A stretch of DNA of 64,000 nt, from the NCBI GenBank assembly GCA_946965045.2, contig OX337232.1, forward strand, positions 682,001 to 746,000, in the 5' to 3' direction. The DNA is from Epithemia pelagica (lineage: Eukaryota > Bacillariophyta > Bacillariophyceae > Surirellales > Surirellaceae). Position 1 is the stretch's first letter. The number at the start of each line of letters is the position of its first letter. The translations under genes were made by a program, and so were the position numbers. Shown one piece after another: positions 27,933-39,029 of this stretch. The notes under the pieces are model-generated. The model was not told the origin of the DNA. It worked only from the letters and a program-made list of their open reading frames with translations, and made no database searches.

Positions 27933-28860
27933 ATGTCCATGACAGCTACATCCACAACGACTTTTACCATGACGACAAGTTCTACCATTTCAGAGGCAAC
28001 CGTTCGCGTGGTACCCAACCAAAAACTCTGTCTCGGAACCTGATCCTCGTTGGTTTGGCAACAAGCAAAATCCCAAGAACGATCCGTCCTGGACTAACGA
28101 CAACTGGCTCAAGTCTCGATTTCATTTCTCCTTTGCGGAGTACAACAACTACCGTAATGCCGACTTTGGTGTCATGCGTGTCATGAATGATGATTTGGTC
28201 CAACCTCATCGCGGCTTTGGCACACATCCCCATTCCAACATGGAAATCATCACTTATATTGTCCAAGGTCAATTGACCCATCAAGATTCCATGGGAACCA
28301 AGGAAACCTTGGGTCGTGGCAGTATTCAATTCATGACGGCCGGCACTGGAGTGCGACATTCCGAGTTCAATCATGGCGATACACCCCTTCGGTTCATTCA
28401 AACCTGGATTACACCAACGAAACGAAGTCTTTCACCCAATTATGGCTCCTATCGAGGTGATACACCAGATGCAAGGGCCGGTCGTCACAATCAATTGCGA
28501 CACCTCGTATCGAGCGTGAGCCACAAACCCAACAACAAGAATGACGCTTTGGTGGCACCTGTACAAGTCAATCAAAGTGTCAATGCCTTTGCCTCCGAAC
28601 TCGATCTGAATCAAACAGTGCTTCATGAATTACCTGCCGGTGAACAAGCCTATTTGTTGTGTATTGAAGGCGGCATCAAGGTCAATGGCAAGGCTTTGGA
28701 ACGACACGACGCTTGTGAAATCCAAGGAACTGCCGATTCTCCCACTACCATTAGAATTCAGGCAACCAAAACGGAAACAAACGAAACAGGAACCGACGTG
28801 GCACACCTTCTCTTGTTTACCATGAAGCAGGTCCCGGGTTCGGGCCGTCGCGATTTGTAA
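27933..28860 (+). pseudogene. Pirin-family cupin (YhhW-like), copy 2, frameshifted
   Basis: Very similar to copy 1. Here the C-terminal half is in frame: HPHSNMEIITY, then TAGTGVRHSEFN with all expected ligands, then the second cupin through the stop at 28860. The break is upstream: two bases are missing at about 28029 (CTCTGTCTCGG against CTCTACGTCTCGG), so the N-terminal segment from ATG 27933 ends at 28043. The poly-A tract after the outer ATG (27811) is also one base shorter than in copy 1. The two copies are thus broken at different places. Confidence 0.8.
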
Positions 28861-29093
28861 CTGCTGCCTCTCACCACCAGCAGTCATCTTGCCTACGAAT
28901 TATGTTGCCGTTTCCTATATAGCAGAAAGACGAACTTGTTTCGGTGCGTCAAAAACGACTTTTAGCATAGGAGTAGCTAGCTAGCGTTGTTAGGAACTTA
29001 CGGGTAGAGATATTTCACTCTTTGACGACTGATTTCGTAGGAGTAGTAGTACGATTCCCAAATATATATAAACATGCAAACCACCAAATGAGG

Positions 29094-30926
29094 CTACTCG
29101 CTTTCATCTTCTTCGCCTTCGGCCACGAGCGATAGTCCAGTGGTTTGATTCATGAGACGTCGCTTGTTCTTGACTGTTTCTCGATTGATGACAGCTTGAA
29201 ATTCTTCAAACGAGATTTTCCCATCCCCATCGGTATCGGCTTCTTGTACCAAGCGTTCGACGTAGTCACTGTCCAAGGAAACCCCCAAGGCATCCTTGAG
29301 ATTTTGACGAGTAATGTATCCACTTCGGTCCAAGTCAAAGCTATGAAAGGCCTCAGACACCTTGTCGCGTTGCAATTCGCCCTGTGTTTCCAACAGGGCG
29401 GCAATGAATTCCGTGTAGCTAATTTCGCCCGAGGGATTGACGTTGGCCTTTTGAAACCACTTATCCACTTTCACGTCATTGCCAAACCCTGCATGTTTGA
29501 GTCCCGTTCGTAGTTCCTGCATAGAAAGGGTGCCGTCGTGATTGGAATCCAGAGAATGAAAGACTTGACGAAGTTTGAGGATTTCGTCTTGAGATGAGGT
29601 CTTGTGCGCAATATTGAACAAGACCATTTTTCGAAACTCGGATGATTTCGCCTCCGCCTCCTCTTCGTCATTGTCAAAATCATCATCCTCGCCCAAAAGA
29701 TTCTTGGCACTGTTTGCTGCTGCAATGTGGTTCAAGAGATTTCGAGTGCTTTGTCGGCGCAAATCCTCTGACTTTTGGCTCGTAATTTCGGACAACCAGG
29801 GCGACTTCAAAGCTTGATCGGCCGTGTACCGTAATTTGGGCTCAATTTGCAAACACTTTTTGATGAATTCCTTGGCTTCCCTGGATATATTCATCCACTT
29901 CCTGCCTTCCATACTGTACTTACCCGACACAATCTTTTGGGCAGTTTCTTTGCGGGTGTCTCCCTGAAAAGATGCCTCGCCGACAAGCAACATGTACGTG
30001 ACGACCCCAATGGACCACATATCCGTCTGCTTGTCATAGTCACCCTTGATGACCTGCGGACTCATGGTGTACACAGTCCCTACTTTGTCGGTAAATCGTT
30101 CATTCTTACCATAGCGTTGGGCCAATCCAAAATCAATCAACTTGATTTCAGCATCACGTGCCGTGCTCTCAAACATGATATTTTCGTGCTTAATATCTCG
30201 GTGCTGGAGAGGCAAAGAACAAAAAAGAATCCAGGACGCACCTATTAGAATGCTGAATCAAACAGATACAAGCTGTATGATTGCAGTGATGATTCGACTT
30301 ACGATAATTCCCAATAGATGAAGGTAATTGATAGCTTCGACGATTTTGGCCACAATCACCTTGGCTTCCTGTTCGGAACGACAGGGGGACCGTTTGTTGA
30401 GATCTCCGCCACTGCAATACTCCATGACAATGCTAATGCCGGGTCCTTTCTGGGCCGAGGAAGCCGTGGCGGAAGCAGTCGCGTTGACTGTATCGTAGAC
30501 TTCATAAGCCTTGAGAATATTGGGATGATCAATCATTTTGAGCAAATTGATTTCATTGCGCATTTCATCGAGAAACTTGGGTTCAAGCAAATCCATGTCA
30601 ATTTCCTTGAGCGCATAGAGCTTGCTTCCCAAAGTCATGGGCTGTTCTTCGTTTCGTTGTGGTTTGGATGACGTTACCGATTTGGTATCAATCTTTCGTT
30701 GCACCAGGTAAATGTTGCTAATGGATCCTTCCCCAATTTGCTTTTGAACCGAATAACAATCCTTGACATTGCTGGAGAACTCCACAATGCGTCCATGCAT
30801 TGGCTCGGCCGACGACGAAGACGACGACGAAAACTCCTGACACGAGGTCTTGTCGGGAAGACTTTTCTTGTGAGACGCAGAGGCGGATGGAACCGCAGCG
30901 TGTTGAGTCGATTGCGTGCAACCCAT
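29094..30926 (-). CDS. Calcium-dependent protein kinase (CDPK), two exons
   Basis: Exon 1 is 30926-30303, exon 2 is 30203-29094, and the intron of 99 nt has GTAAGT and CTCCAG ends. The spliced product is 577 residues. MGCTQ at the start suggests N-myristoylation at Gly2 and palmitoylation at Cys3, hence membrane attachment. Kinase landmarks: GEGSIS loop (65-70), Lys107, HRDIKHEN (209-216) and DFG (232-234); the APE motif is replaced by SPQ. Four EF hands lie at about 427-438, 462-473, 498-509 and 531-542. The second has Ser and Gly where stronger binders have Asp, so it may bind calcium weakly. The gene phosphorylates Ser/Thr substrates in response to calcium. A broken paralogue lies at 39030-40549. 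Confidence 0.93.
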
Positions 30927-32169
30927 AGTCTCTTGGTCAAACTACAAAAGACAAAACGTATTTTTGTGAGAGTGTCGTATGGTACCTGCACCTTGCACAA
31001 ATCTTGTCGTTGGGAGTTGGGACGCCAACTCTGTATGAACCGCTGTTTAGAATTTGGAACGGAGCACGATGAGACTATTCACGCTTCATGCTTCATGCTT
31101 CATCCGAGCCAAGAACGAGCGCTGGGCTTTCGTTTTTCATAGTCCATAATATATACGAACGAGTATGGAGTATGGAGTGCAGACGATATAAGTAATACGA
31201 GTAAGAGATGATTGCGATATGCGATGTCATCGATCCGATAGACTGTAGATAAAAATGTACACTTCTAATTATCCTTGCGCGCGGGGCGAAATCAACATTG
31301 AACCATCGGCTAAATGGTGAGTATTCGGAAGTGACATTCTTTCGCAGCTTGCCCGACTGTTCTTTGCCCTTGGTGCTTTCTCCGTTACTCCCTTCGAGCT
31401 TCTAGCTGGGCATTTCCAACTTCCGCACCCTGTGAACAAACTTCAGACACGCATGGAATCATTTTGTTCACGCATCCCCAGAAATGACTACTTCATACTT
31501 TTACTTTTTACTCAATACACTATACTCCGTATAAGTATAGAGAGTAGCTGATAAAATAAACGAGCAAGACCAAAAGAATAGCAAGCTACCCAAACGTGCA
31601 ACATTTACCAGGATCCAAAGGAGTATAGTTAGAGTTGATGTCGAAATGAAGCCTTCCAAAGTGCGATATTATCTAAGAGTACGATGTTTGCAACCCAACC
31701 ACAGCAAAGCCATGTTACGCCAACCAAACAGATTGGCAATCACATACTCCTCTTACATCATGGACGTACAGTTCAATAGCTCACGTCACACTACACCGTC
31801 TGAGAGATACAATAGGTCCAACTTTTTACGCAGCATACTGCGAACGGGCACTAGAGATAAGGAGTGAAGTTCATTTAGGCGCCACCATCATTCCACAGGA
31901 CGGACATGACAAACTGGTTGGTTGGTTGGTTGGTTGGTTGGTTGGTTGGTTGCTGCACGACATTCATCCACCGACAAAAACATTATCACTATCACATTAT
32001 CACTATCACATACACTATCACATCAATGCCTTTATGGGGGAGGATAGCATCAGGCTCTAAAGGAGCAGTGAGCAAGTGGCTGTGGTTCCTTAGTCATGAG
32101 ATCTTTTCAAGAACAAGCGCAACTTTGGCAACAAGGGATACAGCTGGAGAAGGATGAGTGCCGTCCCGA
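30927..32169. other. Intergenic, with microsatellite and duplicated segment
   Basis: No gene recognised. It contains a GGTT repeat (about 31912-31952), short TATCACATTA-type repeats (31985-32020), and at 31570-31800 a segment matched by 38640-38880. The Copia-type element begins at its right end. Confidence 0.55.
31570..31800. repeat. Non-coding segment shared with 38640-38880
   Basis: This segment upstream of the intact CDPK resembles the segment downstream of the broken CDPK, for example around ACCCAACCACAGCAAAGCCA. It indicates that the two CDPK loci came from a tandem duplication later split by the Copia insertion. Confidence 0.7.
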
Positions 32170-32174
32170 AACAG

Positions 32175-32452
32175 TAGTAGGATTCTCACCGTTATCCATT
32201 GGTTAGATCCGGCATCTCATCGGTTAGCCGAGTCCCGAGGCTTCGAAGCACCATCTATGCCACCCATCTCCGTCCTTTGTTCCCTAGCTGGCGCTATATC
32301 GACCCGCATTTCATGAAAAGTGAGAACAGAATGACGGCATGCTCGCAGACCTTTAATTTCGGCCATGGCATGCTCGCAATGCGCGCGTTATCAACGACCG
32401 CTCAGAAATGAACTATGGCCCTACACGTGCGCGCCCAATATTCTCAAGCGCG
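32175..32452 (+). repeat. Partial LTR (first 278 bp)
   Basis: Matches the first 278 bp of the full LTRs, then jumps at CGCGAG to the polyprotein 3' tail. The outer edge carries the left copy of the AACAG target duplication. Confidence 0.87.
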
Positions 32453-32518
32453 AGTGGAGAAGTACGAGAACTCAACAAATCCAACGATGACAAGGCTGAA
32501 CCAACGAGTTGTGGGGAG

Positions 32519-33291
32519 TAGTAGGATTCTCACCGTTATCCATTGGTTAGATCCGGCATCTCATCGGTTAGCCGAGTCCCGAGGCTTCGAAGCACCATCT
32601 ATGCCACCCATCTCCGTCCTATGTTCCCTAGCTGGCGCTAAATCGACCCGCATTTCATGAAAAGTGAGATCAGAATGACGGCATGCTCGCGGACCTTTAA
32701 TTTCGGCCATGGCATGCTCGCAATGCGCGCGTTATCAACGACCGCTCAGAAATGAACTATGGCCCTACACGTGCGCGCCCAATATTCTCAAGCGCGCGCA
32801 ACTACTATCCGAGTGCGCATTTCCACGACTTAACTCAGCGGCTTAAGTAAATGAAGCACGATTCACGATCACGCGAGACCATATTTCCATTCCCACAATT
32901 CCAAAAATGCAATCAGCAACGCGCCAAGAAAACTACCTACATCACAACAAAGCAAGAGCTGTTGGCATTGGTATATGATATACAAGTGCATATACTTCCA
33001 ATACACAATATACATGTCTACTCCAACCAGACCAGTCCTGTCAGCGCCATGAATATATCAGTCATGCACCCTGGCCAGACCTGAACATCAAAACACACAC
33101 CGTAGTCCTAAAGCTCACAATCTAACAATATCATCATTTATCACATCCTCTTTTGTGTCCCGACTATCCTTTTGATAGACTACGACTTGGTTGTATCTCT
33201 GACCCGTGGAGATACTACTATCGGTTGGTGACCTACCTGATTGTCTGCTCTACCGAGCATTATCCCCCATGAGTTTGAAAGAATTCTACTA
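32519..33291 (+). repeat. Full 5' LTR of Copia-type element (773 bp)
   Basis: Equal in length to the LTR at 36531-37303, with roughly a dozen base differences counted by eye. It is preceded by the same polyprotein tail that precedes the 3' LTR. The following bases (GATTAAGAGTCTC) are in the primer-binding position, but I could not name the tRNA. Confidence 0.88.
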
Positions 33292-33801
33292 GATTAAGAG
33301 TCTCACTGCTTATTTCCCTGCAGTTGCATTTGGAACCTTGCTTACCCATCAACACCCATTACAGATTGAGATATCCCAACAAACAAGAGTTAGAGGACAA
33401 AGCTACCCAACCCAACAACAGGGCCAGCCTGGCTAAGGCTAGGGTCACCAACCCTCTCCTATACCAGGACCTCAAGCTGCACCAGGACTCCGTGCAACTA
33501 CCTTCCCAATACTCACCTGACCAGTAAACCACTTTGTTGAGGACCACGAGCAAGACGAGCAACCTACCACTGTTCCTGACTCCCCGGTTCAACTCGATCA
33601 CCGCAACGAGTCTGGAAGTGACCAAGAATAAGTATCTTTAAGTCGTTTTCACACCAAACCAGAGACAAAACTGAGTTCCGCACATCCGGGTTACCTTTTG
33701 GACATCACAACACACATCCGGGTACTTTATACGTGGCATATACGTGGTACATCCGGGTTCATATCACACCACACATTAAATAAAACCAATCAAGTCCTAC
33801 C

Positions 33802-34623
33802 ATGGATCCTCAACCACCCAAGACACCTACGACTCCTAAGGGAGAAGATAACCAAGACAATGTCTCGAACACAGACTTATTCGACCACATCATATATACT
33901 GTCTGTCAATACTTTACCAAAGAAAGAGCTGACTATTTAATGAAGTGGATGAAATACCATGGTTTTGAGAACATCACTCATGTTATCTCGTACATGCAAA
34001 CCAATACTGAGGAATCCATGAACGAATTAACCCAATACAAGGTCAACAACAAGACGCAGGATCTGCAAGGTCCTACAAGACAACAGATCAAGCTCTTAGC
34101 CTATTGGGCCATACACAAGACCAATGAAATTCAAGATGAGCTATCCAATAGCGACTGGATGAACCTAACGAGGAAAGAGTTCAACATTTGGAGGATCAAT
34201 ACAAATTTCTCCAATGGACAACCTAGCCAAGTCCCAGTCTCGCCAATGAAGTCGCCGTCATCTGCAAAATCTGTCAGCACAGTTACTGCCGCATCCCAAT
34301 CTCAACAAGACCTAACGGCGTTCAGAAAGGGAACTAAGCGCGACGCAACTGCATATGAGGTATTCAAGGATGAACGATACTACGATTCATTCTGGCGTGT
34401 ATTCAAGACTACAGCTAAGGCACAAGGCCTATCCAACGTTCTGAATTTCAAGTACACACCTCCCAAAGATGATGAGTATGCTGAAGAACTATTCCAAGAG
34501 CAACAAGTATTTCTTTACTCCGTTCTTGTCCGTATTATCCAGACTGACCAAGGTCGAGCCTATGTACGTGAACATGAACATGATGAAGATGCGCGTGCCG
34601 TATTGAAGAAGTTACATTCATGA
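33802..34623 (+). CDS. Copia gag-like protein
   Basis: 273 residues from ATG 33802 (MDPQPPKTPTTPKGED). A helical gag-like region is followed by a Ser/Pro linker and a second helical region. The frame stops at TGA 34621-34623 but stays open in the same frame beyond it (HTESDLAKREV), leading to the protease. In Copia elements gag and pol are normally one frame, so this TGA is probably a nonsense mutation, perhaps from a Trp codon. No CCHC knuckle is seen in this part. Confidence 0.7.
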   Translation: MDPQPPKTPTTPKGEDNQDNVSNTDLFDHIIYTVCQYFTKERADYLMKWMKYHGFENITHVISYMQTNTEESMNELTQYKVNNKTQDLQGPTRQQIKLLAYWAIHKTNEIQDELSNSDWMNLTRKEFNIWRINTNFSNGQPSQVPVSPMKSPSSAKSVSTVTAASQSQQDLTAFRKGTKRDATAYEVFKDERYYDSFWRVFKTTAKAQGLSNVLNFKYTPPKDDEYAEELFQEQQVFLYSVLVRIIQTDQGRAYVREHEHDEDARAVLKKLHS

Positions 34624-36533
34624 CATACCGAATCTGATCTTGCAAAACGAGAAGTCCTACGTTTAACCAACTACATTTCCAATCTACGTCTTGATGACAC
34701 ATGGCGCGGAACAACACGTCAATTTCTTCTACACTTTCAAGAGCAGCTACGTTTGCTAGACAATCTTGTGACATTGTCTGATCGCATCCCTGATCATACC
34801 AGGATGACTTTCCTCATGCAAGCTGTAGAAAAGGTACCTGATCTCCGCCGAGTCAAGATCTTGGACAATGTGGTGAACACAAAATCCGGTGCAAAATCCC
34901 TTTGCTATCAATCATACTTCCGTCTCCTTCTAGACGCAGCTTATGACCATGATCAAGCAACCCAGTCATCTGCACATAGTCGCCGTCGACATGTCAAACA
35001 ACATGATTCACAATACGGCCAAGATACAGATGCTGACTTACTTCCACAAGATGATATGGAGTATCATGTTCACAACACTAACGTGACATCTGACTCTCCA
35101 TCCTCTTCATCTAAGGTTAGTCTGCCGCGTGACCTATGGTTCAAACTTTCTGAAGAAGATCGCAAGTTGATCATTGAGTACAACAAGATGATTCATGCAC
35201 CATCATCAACAACGCCAAGGAAAGTGCAGACGCATGCCCTTGACATTGATCCAGAACCTGATCCTGACCCCAGTCAAGAAGCTGTTTCTAAAAACGCTTC
35301 ACTTGGTGCAACTTCCGAGCATCAAGATGAGTCAGATCCAGTTACACAATTCATCAACCAAGCCATGACGACTGACATCAATCATCCAGCATCTGACTTG
35401 ACCAGTCTTCTATTTAACGCCAAGTCTAAAACAAGCAAGAAGGTTAGCCTCAAGGCCAATATGCATAAACAGGAAGGACACATACTGCGCTATCTGTCTT
35501 CCAGGAAATCTACTCTCCCTGGAAACCAATTGGTTGACCGTGGTGCTAATGGAGGACTTGCTGGTTCTGGCATGCGCATCCTTTCTAAGACTGGTCGTCA
35601 TATATCCATTATGGGTATTGACAATCATCAGCTTGCTGGGATTCCTATTGTCACATGTGCCGCTAAGTTTGAAACCAATGATGGACCCATTATTGGCATC
35701 TTCAATGAATATGCATTCTACGGAAAAGGACAATCGATCCATGCTCCTGGACAATTCGAGCACTTCGGACATGCTGTTGATGAACGATCCGTTAAAGTTG
35801 AAGGAAAACAATGCATCACAACACTTGATGGCCATGCTTTGTCTCTGCACATCAAAGAGGGACTAGCATACATTCACTCCTTAGGTATCCCCAGTGATGA
35901 TGACATGGAGACGTTACCTCAGATCATCTTCACATCACCTGATACATGGGATCCTGGTGTTTTGGATCATTCACATTCTGACCCATCGCATGACCCTGCT
36001 TCTACTTCTTGGCAACAAGTCAACACTGATGGTAGCATGGTGAACTATCCATATGACAATTATGGGGAGTACAAAGATCGTGTTGTCTGCAATCTCAATC
36101 TTCTTTTGGATTTGCCATATGACCATGGACCTGACAATACATCCTTATTCTCTGTATATGCTGATGCAAATGGTAATGATCCTATTACCCTTCATACCTC
36201 TGTCCACCGTCGTTACCAGGAAGCATATGACTGGGAGAAGTTCTGTCCATTCTTTGATCGGCAATCTGAAGACGTTATCGTTTATACATTCCAGCATACA
36301 ACACATAATGGAAGCTTCTGTCGTATTACCGGGTACAAGAAGCCATCGCAGCAAAGTATGTTGTATCCTATTGGAAGGATGGGGAGACCAACCCTGCTGA
36401 CATCCTTAGCAAGCATTGGGAATTTGCAACCATCTGACCCCTACTCAAGCCATTGTTATTCTGGAGTGGAGAAGTACGAGAACTCAACAAATCCAACGAT
36501 GACAAGGCTGAACCAACGAATTGTGGGGAGTAG
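34624..36533 (+). pseudogene. Copia pol remnant: protease and RNase H tail
   Basis: The frame continues gag and includes LVDRGANGGLAGSGM, the aspartic protease motif in the variant I associate with diatom Copia elements, then a GAG-pre-integrase-like region. Near 36330 the frame changes to one reading EAIAAKYVVSYWKDGETNPADILSKH in parts, the end of Copia RNase H. Integrase and reverse transcriptase are deleted. A TGA (about 36436) interrupts the tail where a Trp is plausible (FATI, stop, PLLKP). The tail ends at TAG overlapping the 3' LTR start. The element is non-autonomous. Confidence 0.75.
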
Positions 36534-37303
36534 TAGGATTCTCACCGTTATCCATTGGTTAGATCCGGCATCTTATCGGTTAGCCGAGTCCCGAGGCTTC
36601 GAAGCACCATCTATGCCACCCATCTCCGTCCTATGTTCCCTAGCTGGCGCTAAATCGACCCGCATTTCATGAAAAGTGAGATCAGAATGACGGCATGCTC
36701 GCGGACCTTTAATTTCGGCCATGGCATGCTCGCAATGCGCGTGTTTTCAACGACCGCTCAGAAATGAACTATGGCCCTACACGTGCGCGCCCAATATTCT
36801 CAAGCGCGCGCAACTACTATCCGAGTGCGCATTTCCACGACTTAACTCAGCGGCTTAAGTAAATGAAGCACGATTCACGATCACGCGAGACCATATTTCC
36901 ATTCCCACAATTCCAAAAATGCAATCAGCAACGCGCCAAGAGAACTACCTATATCACAACAAAGCAAGAGCTGTTGGCATTGGTATATGATATACAAGTG
37001 CATATACTTCCAATACACAATATCCATGTCTACTCCAACCAGACCAGTCCTGTCAGCGCCATGAATATATCTTTCATGCACCCTGGCCAGACCTGAACAT
37101 CAAAACACACACCGTAGTCCTAAAGCTCACAATCTAACAATATCACCATTTATCACATCCTCTTTTGTGTCCCGACTATCCTTTTGATAGACTACGACTT
37201 GGTTGTATCTCTGACCCGTGGAGATACTTCTATCGGTTGGTGACCTACCTGATTGTCTGCTCTACCGAGCATTATCCCCCATGAGTTTGAAAGAATTCTA
37301 CTA
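36531..37303 (+). repeat. Full 3' LTR of Copia-type element (773 bp)
   Basis: Same length as the LTR at 32519-33291 and bounded on the right by the AACAG target duplication. Confidence 0.88.
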
Positions 37304-37484
37304 AACAGAAAGAGGAGCGGCAGCGCACCCAGCGGCAATCTTTGATCGTGGATGCGCGACGATGGACAACCATGGCCGTTGATAAAGGGCAATCTATCGT
37401 GCGAGTTTTGACACCACACTGAGTTACTCTATAGCATGAAGCAAACATCATGCATATTTCTATTCCCCCTTCTTTCCACACTGT

Positions 37485-38171
37485 CTACATTTCATTGAAT
37501 TCGAGAAAGAAACTGTTGTGGCGATTCTGGGAAACAAGGTCGGCGATGGACAAGGCGCTCCCGCCCAAAATATTGATATCCGAAAAGTGCGAGTCATTCG
37601 GAGACACATGAAACTCCAGGGGGTTTCCCGTGAGCAATTCAGCATTCACGCAATTCGGGATAGGATTTCCTTTATTTCCGCCGCACAATGCTTCCATCGC
37701 CTTAGTGCAGACGAAAGAGAACGGGGAACCAGTGTCCACAAGGAAAAAAATGTTGACGAAAGGCAACGGCTTCTTGGGACTGACGGGATCGTTGTGAGCA
37801 CTCACTCGTCGGCAAGGAAGGTTCAGCAGGAATCGCTTGTTGTTGCCAATAATGCTTCCGTAAACTTTTCGGTTCTTGTAGCGCAGAAGCTCCTCGTGCT
37901 TCTGCAAGTGCGAAAGGTACTGTACTTCAAAACGGGAGGAGAGGTCATGCGCCAGATATGCTGCAGTGATATCGGTCAAGAGAACGTCGAACTTGCAGGG
38001 CGCAAGATAGTTGACATCGTCCACAACTAGCGATTCTTCGCTCAACTTCAACTCTGGGGAGTCGCCCTCCGTAGTCGCAGTCGGGTTTTGGGGGAGGCCA
38101 ACGGCTGCGGCGGCATCGGTGCCTACCCGTTCTTTCTTCTCGAACGAAACTGGAGTGTGGGGATGATTCAT
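37485..38171 (-). CDS. Retropepsin-like aspartyl protease protein
   Basis: 228 residues from ATG 38171. It contains FFLVDTGSPFSF, the D-T/S-G catalytic motif of aspartyl proteases, and about 60 residues later DINILGG, the hydrophobic-hydrophobic-Gly element that completes a single retropepsin lobe. Such a lobe works as a homodimer. There are no gag, integrase or reverse transcriptase sequences around it and no shared sequence with the adjacent Copia element, so a host gene of DDI1-like or domesticated origin is plausible. A minus-strand frame just upstream (38183-38416) has a CPCC ... CP cluster and could be a 5' exon. Confidence 0.65.
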   Translation of the reverse strand: MNHPHTPVSFEKKERVGTDAAAAVGLPQNPTATTEGDSPELKLSEESLVVDDVNYLAPCKFDVLLTDITAAYLAHDLSSRFEVQYLSHLQKHEELLRYKNRKVYGSIIGNNKRFLLNLPCRRVSAHNDPVSPKKPLPFVNIFFLVDTGSPFSFVCTKAMEALCGGNKGNPIPNCVNAELLTGNPLEFHVSPNDSHFSDINILGGSALSIADLVSQNRHNSFFLEFNEM

Positions 38172-38186
38172 CTTGTTTAGTCTCAA

Positions 38187-39029
38187 GAGGTAAGTGGATT
38201 ATTCACCGGCAAAACAGTCAAATTGCTGTACAAATACTGCAAGGGACAAGGGGCATGCAGTTCACGATTGTGAAGCGCCACTGGTCGATTCTTATCGATG
38301 CAACAAGGACACTTCCCCGATGTGTTTTTCTTAGCATCTTGTCGTCGAATTGAACGACGGACAGCAACAATGGAGAGACGCCCACGCCCACGCTCGTCAT
38401 GTAATATGTGCAACAAACACGCTTTTTTAGTCCCTCGCCATGACTTAAAAATAGTATTGGGTGGAGGAGGCGGTCTCTCCGTAGTCCGTAGGAGTAGTTC
38501 GCTTTGTCTTATAGTAGCTACTGCTATCTGCTATGGAAAATGCTACTCCAGGGCTTGAACCCCAAGCACTTCATATTCATACCATACTTTCACTCCTTAG
38601 GTGAATAGCTGGTACACAATAGAGACCGAAATAATAGAAAGAATTACCCAAAACCCAAACCTGCAACTCTACCAGGAACCAGGATTCAAAAGAGTATAGG
38701 AGAAGTTAGATTTTATATCGAAGAGGAAACATAATTTATGAAAACCTTCCAAAGTGCGATATCATCAAGAATACGATGTATGGAACCCAACCACAGCAAA
38801 GCCATGTCACGTCAACCAAACAGATTGGCAATTTCATACTCCTCTTACATGGACGTCAAGTCCAACAGCTCACGTCCCATTACTGCAGAGTACAACGGCC
38901 TCCTGCCAATCACGAAATAGGTTTGGTTGCGTTCTGTCACTATCCATTCTCCATACTAGTAGAGCCGTATCTACCACCACAACATCACATTGCTTGGCTG
39001 ACAAAGCATCGGGAGGATACCATGGTGTT
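38187..39029. other. Intergenic with duplicated segment
   Basis: No firm gene apart from the possible 5' exon of the protease gene (38183-38416). The segment 38640-38880 resembles 31570-31800. A tRNA-like B-box (minus strand, about 38545) was examined and rejected. Confidence 0.5.
38640..38880. repeat. Non-coding segment shared with 31570-31800
   Basis: Second copy of the segment described at 31570-31800. It lies just downstream of the broken CDPK. Confidence 0.7.

Larger units (their letters stand above)
22737..29130. repeat. Diverged segmental duplication, unit 2
   Basis: Order: kelch fragment, piggyBac-like MITE, coiled-coil genes B and C, pirin copy 2, then the full CDPK gene, whose 3' end corresponds to the fragment that closes unit 1. 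It contains one more coiled-coil gene than unit 1. Confidence 0.8.
32175..37303 (+). mobile_element. Copia-type LTR element with three LTR copies, internally deleted
   Basis: The whole composite is flanked by the 5-bp duplication AACAG (32170-32174, 37304-37308). Order: partial LTR (32175-32452), a 66-bp piece of the polyprotein 3' end, full LTR (32519-33291), gag, protease, a deleted middle, a remnant of RNase H, full LTR (36531-37303). The LTRs begin TAGTAGGATTC and end GAATTCTACTA, not TG...CA. A purine-rich TGTGGGGAG precedes the 3' LTR and would serve as polypurine tract. The structure implies a tandem element from which most of the first internal region was lost. Confidence 0.88.

Noticed and set aside
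31912-31952. GGTT microsatellite as a telomere-like tract
   Set aside because: Four-base period does not match known algal telomere repeats and it is internal.
38530-38600. tRNA-like B-box on the minus strand (GGTTCAAGCCC)
   Set aside because: The T-stem pairs poorly, and no convincing A-box, acceptor stem or anticodon stem could be drawn. At most a decayed tRNA-derived SINE.
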